The translations under genes were made by a program, and so were the position numbers. DNA of 64,000 nucleotides from Photobacterium iliopiscarium (GTDB taxonomy: Bacteria; Pseudomonadota; Gammaproteobacteria; Enterobacterales; Vibrionaceae), in assembly GCF_003026395.1 (NCBI RefSeq), contig NZ_PYOO01000001.1, forward strand, positions 682,001 through 746,000, in the 5' to 3' direction. The notes beneath the pieces were generated by a model that worked only from the letters and a program-made list of their open reading frames with translations, was not told where the DNA came from and searched no databases. How positions within the stretch are numbered: the first letter of the stretch is position 1; each line of letters opens with the position of its first letter. This document shows, one piece after another, positions 38,001-53,000 of this stretch.

Positions 38001-41000
38001 GATAGTTTATTTGCAACGTCGAGCATTAATGTTGGCGATGAAATTACTGTCATTGCTCAACGTACGACAACGGGTGGGAGTGGTGAATTACAAGATACTT
38101 CAGAATTTAGTGCCAATATTGTTGTTGATGTTGATAACAAAGACTGGGGTGATGCACCTGATACATCGATGTCAACCGCAATGGGTGATTACCAAACATT
38201 AAGAGCTAATGGTGGTGCCAACCATATTGTTATTGATGGTGATACTGATAATAACCCCGATCTGTTTTTAGGGGTGTTATTAGATACTGATATTGATGGG
38301 CAGCCTACTACTATCGCCGATGGTGATAATTTAGTTGATCTTGCTGATGAAGATGGCGTGACTGCGAATGGTATTTATGTGCTCAATCGTGACCGCGATA
38401 TTGAGATCACAATTGGTAAGGATCCTGATTATGCGGGTACTAGCTTCCATATTTATGGCTGGATTGACTGGAACCGAGACGGTGATTGGGATGATGCAAA
38501 CGAACAGATAATTAGTAATACAACAGCCACCGTTGGTATGACAACTTATACCATAACGACGCCTGTGAATGCTATTTTAGGCAATACCTATGCGCGTTTT
38601 CGGTTATGTTCAACCAATGATTGTAATACGCCCAATGGCCCAAGTATTGACGGTGAGGTCGAAGATTATGGTGAAGTGATCATCAGTATTGATTTCGGTG
38701 ATGCGCCAGATACCGGGGTCGGTATTGGGACGGGAAATTATCGAACCACGTTAGCAGATGATGGCCCTCGTCACTCTATTGATGATGACTTATTCTTAGG
38801 GACCAATGCAACAGATACTGAAGTTGATGGCTTACAAAACGTTACCGCCTCTGGTGATAATTCAGACGGTATTGATGATGAAGACAGTTTATTAATTCAA
38901 CCGTTAACCAGTGGCGCAACGGTTTATAATACGCAAACAACGGTGACGAATACTTCTGGTGCTGATGCTTATTTATATGCATGGTTAGATGTGAACCGTG
39001 ATGGTGAATTTGATCGTGATGAGTTTATTTCAAATGGTGCAGGTCCAGGTGGCGCGATAGTTGTTGCTAATGGTGCAAGTGCAACCGCGATGCCATTATC
39101 TTGGGGGACAATTACACCACCGACCAATAATACCACGGTATATTTGCGTACCCGTTTATCGCCGGTTGCACTAACTGATGCTGTGACAGGGGCTGTTGAA
39201 GATCCACGCTCTTATGGTTATGTTGATGGTGGTGAAGTCGAAGATTACGCACTGCAAGTTGCTGATCAAGATTTTGGTGATTTACCAGATAGTTTTGATA
39301 CGTTAGGACTTAGCGGCGGTCCTTACCATGGTCTAAGTAATATCAGTAATCTCTATATTGGTAATACAACTATTGATAGTGATGGAGATGGTCAACCAAC
39401 GCCAAATGCGGATGGTGATGATCTCACTGGCAGTGATGATGAAAATGCCTTTAGTACTCCAACCCCTATTTTACCGTTAACAGCGACCAATTATTCTGTA
39501 CAAGTGTCAGTTCGTAATAATACTGGTGTTGATGCTTACCTTTATGGTTGGTTAGATTGGAATCAAAATAACCAGTTTGAAGCGGCAGAATATGTTGCAG
39601 TAACAGTACCAACAGGTACAACAGTATCATCACCTATTACATTAACGTTTACGGGTATTTCAGGACAAAGTGATGGTAATGCAGCACTGCGTTTACGTTA
39701 TACCACCGCAGGGTTAGCTAATACAGGTTGGGGCGGTGCTGCACCTGATGGTGAGGTCGAAGATCATTATGTTCTTGTTGGTAGCTATGATTTTGGTGAT
39801 GCGCCAGATACTGGCGTAGGTGTTGCTGCTAATAATCAACGTACATTATTGAGTGATGATGGCCCTCGTCATGGTCTTAACAACCAACTGTTCTTCGGTG
39901 CCGCTATTGATGCTGAGCAAGATGCAAATAATCCTGCCAATAGTGCTGATGGTGATGATCTTGATGCCAATGGTGATGATGAAGATGGCGCGCTGTTAAT
40001 TCCACTTCATTCAAGTGCAACGTCATATGATTTACCAGTTACGGTTACCAATAATACTGGTAGTGACGCATATATTTATGCATGGATTGATTTTGACCGT
40101 ACAACAGGTTTTGATCGCGATGAATTTGCTGGTGGCGCAGCGGGAGTTCCGATAACCGTACCGACAGGCACCAACAATGGTAACGTCACTATTTCATGGA
40201 ATAGTTTTCCTGGTATTGCCATTAATACTGATGTCTATATTCGTTTACGTTTAACCTCTGATGTATTAACTGATTCAGCGACAGGCACTGCCGAAGATCC
40301 GCGTTCATTTGGTATTGCCACTGATGGTGAAGTTGAAGATTATTATTTACGGGTTGATACCTATGATGGTGGGGATGCGCCAGATAGTTACGATACGTTA
40401 TATACCAGCAATGGTCCGTCGCATTATCACAATAATCTCAACTTGTATATTCGTGATGCAACTCATGACAATATTCATGATACCGACGGCCAACCAACGC
40501 CAAATGGTGATGGTGATGATAACGATGGAACAGATGATGAAAATGCGGATTCTCTAACGCGTATTCCATTATTAGGGGTATTAGATACTACCTATACCTT
40601 AGGTGTGCCACTTTATAATGGAACAGGTGCCGATGCTCATCTTTATGCTTGGATTGATTTTAACCAAGATGGTGATTTTGCAGATGCTGGTGAATTTACA
40701 TCATTAGAAAATCTTGTAAATAGTACCAATACTTCAGCACAAACAACACCAACAACCGAATTAACTTGGACGGGTATTTCAGGGTTAACTCAAGGTAGTA
40801 CGTTTGTTCGTCTTCGTTTAACCAGTGATATTTTAACGGCCGATGATTGGGGTGGTATCGCTTTAAATGGTGAAGTCGAAGATCATCAAATATTTATTGG
40901 TGATTTTGATTTTGGTGATGCACCAGATACCGCAAACGGAGTGAGTGCGAATAATTATCGGACTAACTTTAATGATCAAGGTGCTTACCATGGTTTAGAT

Positions 41001-44000
41001 GCGGCTGTTTATTTAGGTGCTGCCGCGCCAGATACTGAAAATAATGCTAATACACCAGCCATATATGCATTAGGTGATGATCAAGATGCGAACGGTGATG
41101 ATGAAGATGGTGTCTTTATTTTACCGCTACACAATACCGCAACGACTTATGCTCTTCCGGTAACAGCAACCAATAATAGTGGCGCTAATGCTTACCTTTA
41201 TGCGTGGATTGACTTTGACCGCAATGGTCGATTCGACCGTGATGAATTTGTAGGAGGCGCGGCTGGTTCTCCAATCACAATAGCAACAGGAACAACAAGT
41301 GCCACACTTGATGCCATTTGGGACAGTTTTCCAGGTATTGCAGTGAATACTGATGTTTATGCCCGATTCCGTATTACTACTGATTTATTGTCCGATTCAG
41401 TGACAGGTACAACGGAAGATCCTCGCTCTTATGGTGGTGTTACAGATGGTGAAGTTGAAGATTATTATATTCGTGTTGATACCTATGATGGTGGTGATGC
41501 GCCAGATACATATGACACGTTATACCTAAGTGATGGTCCTGCCCATTATCATGTTAATGCCAACCTTTATATTCGTAGTGCAACCCATGATGATGCCCAT
41601 GATACCGATGGTTTGCCAACAGTAGGCGTTGATGGTGATGATAATGATGGTGTTGATGATGAAGATGTTGATTCCTTAACAAAGATTCCATTGCTCGGTG
41701 TTTCAGATACGACATATACGTTAGGAGTTCCGCTTTATAATGGAACTGGCGTTAATGCTAATCTTTATGCATGGATTGATTTTAACCAAGATGGTGATTT
41801 TGCTGATGCGGGTGAATTTACCTCACTAGAAAACATCATTAATGGTACCAATACCTTAAATCAAACGGCACCGACAACTGAGTTAGTTTGGAATGGTATT
41901 GGTGGCTTAACCCAAGGCAGTACTTATGTTCGTATTCGTTTAACTAATGACACGTTAACGGCTAGTGACTGGGGCGGTTTTGCTCTTAATGGGGAAGTAG
42001 AAGATCATCAAATCTTTATTGGTGATTATGATTTTGGTGATGCGCCAGATACTACAAATGGCGTTGCAGCTAATAATTATCGAACCACGTTAAATGATGG
42101 CGGCCCTTATCATGGTCTGAATAATAATTTGTATTTAGGTGCTGCGGTACCTGATACAGAAAATGACGCCAATGCACCTGCGATACTGGCATTGGGTGAC
42201 GATGATGATGTCAATGGTGATGATGAAGATGGTGTCTTTATTATGCCATTACATAACTCAGTGACTAATTATGGGGTGCGCTCGGTTGTAACCAATAATA
42301 CAGGCAGCGATGCATATATTTATGCATGGATAGATTTTGATCGTAATGGTCGTTTCGATCGTGATGAATTTGCGGGTGGTGCTGCGGGCGCGCCGATAGT
42401 TGTAAATTCAGGCGTATCTAATTTTGTCGCCAATATTAATTGGAATAGTTTCCCTGGTATTGCTAATAACACCGATGTTTATGTTCGTGTTCGTTTAACC
42501 AGTGAGTTATTAAGTGATGCGGTTACAGGAACAACGGAAGATCCACGTTCATTTGGTGGTGCAGTTGATGGTGAAGTTGAAGACTATTATTTACGTGTCG
42601 ATACCTATGATGGTGGTGATTTACCTGAAAGCTACCAAACATCATACAGTAACGGCGGTCCAGCTCATTATCATACCAATGCAAATTTATATATTCGAGA
42701 TGCAACCCATGATAATAATCATGATGAAGATGGACAACCAACGGCTGCTGCAAATGGTGATGATAACGATGGCACTGATGATGAAAATGCTGACAGTTTA
42801 GTTCCACTGCCTATTTTAACATTGACGGATACCAGTTATACCGTAGGGGTTCCGCTTTATAACGCAACAGGGGCTGACGCAAATCTTTATGCTTGGTTAG
42901 ATTTAAATCAAGATGGTGATTTTGATGATGCTGGCGAGTTTGCTTCACTTGAAGGGCTTGTTAATGGAACGAATACTTCAGCACAAACAGCCCCAACGAC
43001 TCAGTTAACATGGGCGGGTATCAGTGGACAAACAACAGGTGATATGGCGTTACGCCTTCGTTTAACATCTGATATTTTAACGGCGACAGATTGGGGTGGA
43101 ATTGCCAAAAATGGTGAAGTTGAGGATCATTATGTTTATGTAGGCGATCCCGATTTTGGTGATGCGCCAGATACCTCTTCAACAACGGCGGCGAATAACT
43201 ATCAAACACTTTATAACTATTTTGGCCCTTATCATTTATTCGTAGATGGTTTGTATATTGGTAATACGGCGCCTGATATTGATGATGGAACATTACAAGA
43301 TATAACCGCAACTGCCGATGATCTTGATGCAACCGATGATGAAGGACCAATTACATTACCGCCATTATTTAATGGTATGGATTCATACAAAATTACTGTG
43401 CCAGTTACAAATACGACGGGTAATATTGCCACCTTGGCAGTATGGATCGATTTCAATCGAAATGGTCAATTTGATGATAGTGAAGGACAAATTGCAGTTG
43501 TGCCAACGGGATCAAGTAATACGCCAGTAGAACTTGAGTGGGCGACGATTCCTGCCGTTACCAATAACACAACCTCATTTGTGCGTTTACGTTTAACTAA
43601 TCGTTTAGTCGGGCAAATCAGTGATATTTCATCATTAGGCGGTGAAGCGGGTGGTGAAGTTGAAGATCATAGTATTTTCTTTGGTCTACAAGATTTAGGT
43701 GATGCGCCTGCGAGTTATCTAGTTGATCCTTTATTAGGTGGTCCTCACCATATTATTACCAATAACACCAACTTGTATTTAGGTACTTCAACTATTGATG
43801 GTGATGAAATTGTATTAGCGTCTGTTGATGCTCTTGGTGATGATAATAATGGTAGTGATGATGAAAATGGTACCAGCCAACCATTAACTTCAATTCCGAT
43901 TAACGGTTCAAGCCATAGCTTAGAGCTCACAGTACGTAATACAACAGGTAATGATGCCTATCTAGCGGGTTGGATTGACAGTAACCGTAATGGTATTTTT

Positions 44001-47000
44001 GATGAAATCGAAGGCCGAGTTGATGTTATTCCTACGACTCAGAATGGTGTTTATACCTATTCATTTGATTCAAATCAGATGCAAAATCTCTCTGTCGGTA
44101 ATACCTTTATTCGTTTCCGTTTAACGACCGATCCATTAACAACGACCGATGTTGGTGGCCGTGCGTCAGATGGTGAAGTCGAAGACTTTATGATTCAAAT
44201 TGGTGGTCAAGATTTAGGTGATTTACCCGATACTTCTTCAGCAACGGTGGCGAATAATTATCAAACGAATTTAACCTTTGGTGGGCCTTATCATAATGTT
44301 GCCGCTGAGCCTAATCTATATCTAGGCACTGTAGCGCCTGATGTTGATGGCGCAACACCACAGAGTACTGATGCGACAGGTGATAATGTCACAGGGATTG
44401 ATGATGAAAATGCCTTAGCAGATATTGCCTTACCTGATTTAGATGCAGGTGATAATTATGACACCAATATTACGGTGACAAACAGTTCAACCTCTACCGC
44501 ATATTTATATGCATGGATTGATTGGGATCGTGATGGTAATTTTGAAAGTGATGAGATTGCACAAGCATCAATTAATAGCCTTGGTTCAACCCAAGCGATT
44601 AATAATGGTGTGATAACTATTCCTGCGAGTACGGGGACAGAGACTTATACCGTTACTTTTACGACAGACACTGCATTAGTAGATGCAAGAACTTATGGCG
44701 TACGGTTACGACTAACAACAGAGTTACTCACTGATGGTGATGTAACAGCAACCGTTGATGAGCGTTCGTTAGGTGCCGCTCAAGATGGTGAAGTGGAAGA
44801 TTTCTTTGTCACAGCTGAAAACACAGATTTAGGTGATTTACCTGATTCATACTTAACTTTACCTGTTAGTGGCGGCCCGGCGCATTACTATGTTAGTAAC
44901 CTGTATCTAGGTGCTAATAATATTGATGATGACGATCAAGCGTACCCAGATGCAGCGGCATTAGGTGATGATAATACGGGTGTTGATGATGAGACTGGAT
45001 TAGTTGAGCCATTGACCACAGTTGCTACCAGTATTACTAGCTACAGTGTTGATCTTGCGGTTTACAACTACTCGGGCTCTAATGCAACGTTAGTCGCTTG
45101 GTTAGATACCAATCAAGATGGTAGCTTTAGTGCAGATGAGGTTGTCGATGATCTAAATGTCGTTGCGACAAGTACACCATTTAGTAACGCTACATTTGCG
45201 TCTGATAATTTGCCAACCAGCAGTAATAACTTAACCAATAAAGTGACATTGACGTGGAATGGTATTTCAGGGTTAGCACAAGGTTCAATGGGACTGCGTA
45301 TTCGTGTTGCTAATACCAGTTTAACCGCCAATGATTGGGGTGGTATTGCCCAAGGTGGTGAAGTTGAAGATTATGTCGTTTATGTTGGTCAATTTGACTT
45401 TGGTGATGCCATTGATAGTGCGGCTAACATAGGTGTTAATAACTACCGCACCACTTTGAGTGACAATGGTGCTTATCATGGTATCGATAATACGATATTG
45501 ATGGGTGCTTTACTCGATAGTGAAAGTGATGCCAATGACCCAACTACTGCCTTTGCTCAAGGCGATAATATTACTGGCAGTAATGATGAAGATGGTGCGT
45601 TTATTCCACCATTAAACAATACCAATACGACCTACAATATTCCTGTGACGGTAACCAATAATAGTGGTAGTAAAGGGTATCTGTATGCTTGGATTGATTT
45701 TGATCGCAATGGTCGATTTGATCGTGATGAATTCTTTGGTGGTAATACCGCTGAGCCTAGAGAAATTAATACCGGTAACACTAATACAACAACAAACTTA
45801 GGTTGGAATACATTCCCAGGCATCGCAACAGGTACTGATGTTTATATTCGTATTCGTTTTACAACTGATTTATTAGCTGACACAGAAAATGGCGCTATAG
45901 TTGAAGATTCACGTTCTTATGGTGGCGCGAGTGATGGTGAAGTTGAAGATTATTATATTCGAGTAGAAACCTATGATGGTGGTGATGCTCCTGATACTTA
46001 TGACACCTTATACACCAGTGGTGGACCTTACCATCGTCATAATACCGCTAATTTATATATTAGAAGTAATAACCATGATAATGGTCATGATCAAGATGGT
46101 CAGCCATCTAATGGTGCGGTCGGTGATGATACCGACGGTATTGATGATGAAAATGCCGATGATCTCACTCCATTCCCAATTTTAGCCGTTGCAGATACCA
46201 CTTATACTGTTGGTGTTCCTCTTTATAATGCGACAGGCAGTGATGCACATTTATATGGTTGGATTGATTTTAACCAAGATGGTGATTTTGCTGATGCTGG
46301 CGAGTTTACTGAATTAACCTCGATTGTAAATGCAACCAATACCAGTACTAGTGCAACGCCAACAACCCAATTAACGTGGACCGGAATCAGTGGATTAACC
46401 GCAGGTAGCACCTATATGCGCTTACGTTTAACTAACTCTGTTTTAACTGCTAATGATTGGGGTGGCGAAGCTATTAATGGTGAAGTGGAAGATCATCAAA
46501 TATATATCGGGGCGCTAGATTTTGGTGATGCTGAAGATGGTGTAGCTGGAACCGCAGCAGGATCGGGCGATTACCGTTCTCGTTTAGCTGATGATGGTCC
46601 ATATCATGTTATCAATAATAATATTTATATTGGTAATAGTGTGCCTGATAGTGAAGCCGATGCTAATCCAAGCAGTGGCCCAATTAAGGCTGATGGTGAC
46701 GATACCACAGGCAGTGATGATGAAGACGGCGTGACGTTACGTGCATTAGATAATTCACCTGTACCGAGCAGTTATACCGCAGCAGTTAATGTCACCAATA
46801 ATACCGGACAAGATGCAACGTTGTATGGCTGGATTGATTGGGATCGTAATGGTCAATTTGGTTCAGATGAAGTGGCCGAAGTTATCGTACCTACGGGCAC
46901 TAATGGTTCGGTTGATATTACATGGAACAGCTTTACGGGTATTGCAACAGGCTTTACGTTAACCCGTTTCCGTTTAACAACTGATGGATTAGTCAACGGT

Positions 47001-50000
47001 AACAGTGGTGCAGCAGAAGATACCCGTTCATTATTTGGTGCCAGCGATGGTGAGGTGGAAGATCATTTAATCTATATCGGTGATCAAGATATGGGTGATG
47101 CGCCTGATACTTATCAAACCTTAAGTGCCAGTGATGGTCCATTCCACGGACGTAGCAATAGTGCCACCGTTTATCTTGGTACGGCAACGATTGATGCAGA
47201 CACAGATGGTCAACCAACCAGTGATGCGTCTGGGGATGATAACAATGGCAGTGATGATGAGAATGGTTTATCTCAACCATTAGCAAATATTGCGATTGCA
47301 GCCACCTCTTATAGTGTGCCTGTTACTTTACGTAATTCTGAGCTTGCCAGTAATCCGGCAACCTTAGTCGCATGGCTTGATACTAATCAAGATGGTGAGT
47401 TTAGTGCTGCTGAAGTTGTATCAACCATTAATTATGATACGACAGGTGATGCGCCATTTAGCACTGATAATATTCCATATTTTAATGGTGTTAAAACCGC
47501 AGTATTAACATGGAATGGTATTTCAGGCTTAACAAATGGCTCGATGGCATTACGTATTCGAATTAGCTACCTGACAGATCTCACCGCTAATGATTGGGCT
47601 GGCCAAGCATTAGATGGTGAAGTTGAAGATTACATGGTCTTTGTGGGTGAGTTTGATTACGGTGATGCACCTGATGAGGCTGCGAATGTCGGGGCGAATA
47701 ATTACCGTACAACCCAATCAGGTAGTGGGCCATTCCATGGTGTTGATAGCAATCTGTTTATGGGTATAGTGCCAGATGCAGATAATGATGCTCAAACACC
47801 GACGATAGCACTTCAAGCATCAGGCGATGATATTACAGCTAGTGATGATGAAGATGGCTTAATTTTACCACCATTAACCACAACCCAAGGTAGCTATAGC
47901 GCAAATGCGATGGTGACGAATAATACTGGCAGTGATGCTTATATTTATGCTTGGATTGATTTCGATGGTAATGGTCGTTTTGATCGTGATGAATTTGTTG
48001 ATAATGGTACAGGTACTGGTGGTGCAATTGTTACTTCAACAGGCTTAACAAATAGTTCTGTTGAGTTGGATTGGACGGCAACAACAGGATTAGCCGCGGG
48101 TCAAAATCGCTATATGCGTGTGCGTATTACTTCTGAATTATTAGCCGATAGTGCAACAGGCGTTAATGAAGATCCTCGTTCTTATGGTGGCGTATCAAAT
48201 GGTGAAATAGAAGATCACTATTTATTAAGTGATAGCGTTCGATATGATGGTGGTGATGCCCCTGATTCATACCTTGTTCGTTTTGCTGACGGTGGTCCAA
48301 TTCATCCTATTAGTACTACGCTACGTTTAGGTACAGCAACCACTGATGGTGAAGATGCTGATGGAAGTAGTGATGCGTTACTTGATGATATTACAGCCAC
48401 TGCTGATGAAGATGGTATTTCATTACCGACATTAGCCTTAAGCGCAACCAGTTATACATTGGATGCAAATGTACTTAATAATACAGGTGCAAATGCAGAT
48501 CTTATTGTATGGATTGATTGGAATCAAAATGGTGTCTTTGATGCTGCTGAAGGGCAAGTGATTAGTGCGACTTCAAACGGAACCAATACTGTTTATAACC
48601 CTAGTTGGAACAGTTTAACACCTGTGACTGCGGGCTATTATTTTGGACGAGCACGTTTAGCGCCCAATAGTGATGGTTTAACGGTTTCTGATGCTGGTGG
48701 CACCGCAACATCGGGTGAGGTTGAAGACTTTAGAATCTCAGTATTAACCGCTCAAGATTGGGGTGATGCCCCAGATGCTTATCATACTTTAGCTACAAAT
48801 AATGGTGCCAATCATGCGCCTTCAACAAACCTTTATATAGGTACGACAGCGGCTGATGCTGATGTTGATGGTCAACCAAGTGTGGCAGCTGATGGTGATG
48901 ATAATAATGCTACGGCGGATGAAACTGCTCCGACTTTCCCTATTCTTTCTCCGTCAATGACAACATGGTCATTTGATACCACGGTAACAAATAACACTGG
49001 CGGTGCAGCAACACTGCATGCATGGGTTGATCATGACTTAGATGGTGAATTCCAACTTGATGAATATACCAGCGTTGCGGTTGCTGATGGTGCAACGGAT
49101 CTTCCAATTAGTGTCGCTTGGATTAATCTATCTAACGCCGAAGGCGGTAATGTTGGTGATAGTTATGTTCGTTTACGTTTAACAACCGATACATTAGTTG
49201 ATGATGGCGCGACAGCCATTGATGAACGCTCACAAGGCGCAGCGACCGATGGTGAGATAGAAGATCATTATCATAAAGTCACCTTCCATATGTTAATCCA
49301 GCAAGATTCAGGTGCGATTGAATATACATTACCCAATACGGCAAATAATACTGTCGCTCTCATGGAAAACAATTATGGGGTTGGTTATGTAACTTACGAC
49401 CTTCTTGTTCCGACAGATAATATTACCACTGATTTCACTTTGCGTGATTATCAATTCATTCTTTATCAATCAGATTTAGCGGGTGGCGTAAGCCCTGATA
49501 CAACTGCAGAAATTGATGCGTTACTTGATTATCGTAATCAAGGTGGTGTACTGCTGTCTCTTGTTGAAGGTGATCGATTTGCCGATGCAACCACGACCCG
49601 TATTAATGCATACATGGGACAACAAGTAGGGTTCCCTGGTACAAGTGCAACGGGTTTTGCAGGGTATGCTGGACCAACAACACTACCTCGTTTCCATCCA
49701 TCTGATGGCCCTGGTGCATTATCAACCCAAGCAACAGTAGCAACTACGGGTACGCTATCAACGATTACGGGTATTGATCACCGTAGTGTTATTTATACGC
49801 TGCCAACGGTAACAGGCTCTTGTAATAATGTTGATGCGATGGCGTGGTTGATTCCATATGATCCAACCACAACCGGTGGTTATGGATATCCTCGTACGCA
49901 TACAGGTCCATGGGTTGGTTCTGGTGAGCGTCAGTTCTATTTCACGCCAAATTACTATTCAAGCAATCTTACGCCTTACCAAGCGTTAATGGATTTTGTG

Positions 50001-53000
50001 TATGACTACTACGAAGATCAAAGTGCGTTCTTAGCGCGTAATAATTGGTTAGCAGATGATGCCAATGTGAATGGCAATTGTTCAAATACAGAGCTTGATT
50101 TTGATGATTTACCAGATTCAGGGGCAGGCACTGCGACAGGTGATTATGTAACAGCCTTCCAATTTGATGGTCCTCGTCACCAACTTGGTGCCAATATATT
50201 TATAGGTACAGCGCCAGATGGTGAAACTGATGCGTATGCAACGGTTGCAGCCAATGGTGATACTGATGATGGTGTCGAGATATTACCGTTATCGAGTACC
50301 GCTACTCAATATTCAGTGCGTGTTACAGCCACCAATACTACGGGTACCGATGGTAATGTATATGCGTGGGCTGATTGGAATAAAAATGGTGATTTAGAAG
50401 CATCTGAAATGCAGACTATCGCTGTTGCTGATGGTGAAACAGATATCGTAAAAGTGCTGACATGGCCAATCACAACGGCTATTACCAATGGTGATACTGT
50501 TTATGTTCGTGTGAGAATTTGTAATACCACTACCGACTGTAGTACTGCTATTGGTGAAGCGACCAATGGTGAAGTTGAAGGGTATGCGATTTCTGTTTCT
50601 GATAATGTAGATTTTGGTGATGCGCCAGATACGTATTTAACCTTAGCGGGAAGCGGAGGTCCATTCCATTATGGTGATACGTCGTTATTCCTTGGCGATC
50701 AAGCCAGTGATGGTGAGCCTGATGGTATACCAACAGCAACGGCAGATGGCGATGATACCAATGCCTCTCCTGATGATGAGGATGGCGTTAATGTCATTTC
50801 ACCGATTAACATTAATGCGAGTGATTATAGTCTTACCGTTGAAGCGTCAAATACTTCAGGATCAGTTGCTTACCTCGCGGTTTGGATTGATTTTAACCAA
50901 AGTGGTACCTTTGAGGCTGGCGAAGGGCAAATTCAAATCGTACCTGATGCCTCTTCAGAAGTGCAATATGTATTTAATTGGACAGGGCTAACAGGATTAA
51001 CGGCAGGAGTTACCTATTCACGTATTCGTATTACTAATGATGTGTTAACAACATCGTCAATGGGTGGAATCGCCACTAATGGTGAAGTTGAAGATCATCT
51101 TATTGTCATGGGTACATTTGATTTAGGTGATGCGCCAGATACCTATGGAACCGATCGTACTAATGCCAGTGGTGAGGGTATAGGCCCAATGCATATTCCT
51201 AGTGCAACCATTTTCCTTGGTACCAATGCTACGGATGCTGAAGCTAACGGCTTTGTAGATGGTATCGATGATAATGGCCTTGCTCAAGATGATGACTTCG
51301 CGGGTGTTAATGATGAGGATGGTGTAACTATTCCGGCTGTAATGTCGGCAGAGCCAAGTAGTACAGAAACCTTAACGGTACGGGTACATACTGATGTTGA
51401 TGCCACTGTTTATGCATGGTTAGACTTTGATCGTGATGGTGTGTTTGATGTGGCGACTGAAGCAGCAACGCCAGTGAGTATTACGGCAGTGAATGACGAT
51501 ACTGACGTTACATTAACCTTTACGACACCGAATGATGTGCTTGATGGTGGTAGTTATGTTCGTGTTCGTATTTGTTCAACCACAACGGTATGTTCAACGC
51601 CTCATGATGTAGCGAATGACGGTGAAGTTGAAGATCATCGTATCATTCTTGATGTTGCTTATGATTATGGTGATGCGCCTGAAACCTTAGGATATAACAC
51701 CTTATTTACTAGTAATGGTGCGCGTCATCGCATTGGTAATACGACATTAAGCTTGGGTTCTGTTATTGGTGACGGTGATAGTGACGGCTTTGGTGACGGT
51801 GTTGATGATAATGGTGATGCAACCGATGATGATACGTTAAATATCAATGATGAAGATGGTATCTCTACAGTTGGTTTCTTATCTCAAGGTGCTACGAGCT
51901 TTACTCAAGATGTGATTTGTAATGATCATAATGGCACCGCAGATATGGGTGCAAATGTCTATGCTTGGGTTGACTTTAATGCTGATGGTGATTTTGCCGA
52001 TAGTGGTGAATTTGCTCTAGCGGCTTGTACTGATGCCGATGCAGTTACTGATGGTAGTGCGTCATTAAGTTTCCCTTCAATAAATACCACTACTGTTGCA
52101 ACTGAAACCTACATGCGTCTTCGTATTACATCTGAAACATTAACTGTTGATGATTACAACGGCACGGCTATTAATGGTGAAGTTGAAGATCATCAAATTC
52201 CAATTTTAAAAGGACCAATTCAACCAATAACCCCTGCGGTTGTGATAGCGCAATGTTTGAATTCTGGCAATATTGAAGGTGTTTCAGGTACACCTGTTGA
52301 TATTACGGGTGTGGTTAATACTTATTACCCAGCAACGGCAAATGCATTAACGGGCACGAATAGTATTACGCTTGGTACGGCAACAGGTAATACGACAGAG
52401 ACCTTAAATCCAGGTGATCGGGTGATGATCATTCAGATGCAAAATGCCTCAATTGATACCACTAATACCGATAGTTATGGTAATGGTGTTGCTGGTGGGT
52501 ATGCCAGTGGTTGGGTTGATTACGGCACAACGGGTCAATATGAATTTGCGACAGTGGCTAGCTTTACCGATCCGACTTTAGTATTAAGTGAAAATTTAAC
52601 GAATAACTTTACTGCTGACGGAAATAGTTCTTTCCAAGTTGTACGTATTCCAATGTATGAAGATGCACGTTTAACTGGCACGGTTACGTCTGCTGACTGG
52701 GATGGTTCTAGTGGCGGTATTGTGTCGCTTTATATTAATGGCACTCTAGATCTTAATGGCAATATTATTGACGTTAACGGTAAAGGCTTCCGTGGTGGTA
52801 CAAAAAATACCGCCAATGGTATTGCGACCGGACTTAATTACGTTATGGCTGTAACCAATATCGATGGTGGTAAGGGTGAAGGTATTGCAGGAACCCCAGT
52901 GAGTCTTGGTGGTTTAGGCTATAGCGATGGTGATAATGGTATCGGCGCGCCAGCAAATGCTGGTGGTGGTGGTAACTTTAATTCTGGTGGTGGTGGTGGT

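Noticed and set aside
42523-42807. Minus-strand open frames inside the giant gene (also at 43021-43350, 46993-47286 and 55917-56414)
   Set aside because: They are antisense to GEVED-coding repeats, with translations rich in His/Tyr or Ile that mirror the Asp- and Gly-rich codons. There are no ribosome binding sites or recognised domains.
38142-52209. CRISPR-like or simple tandem repeats
   Set aside because: The regular repetition is at protein level within one open frame, with long units of about 0.53-0.56 kb and no short identical repeats with unique spacers.
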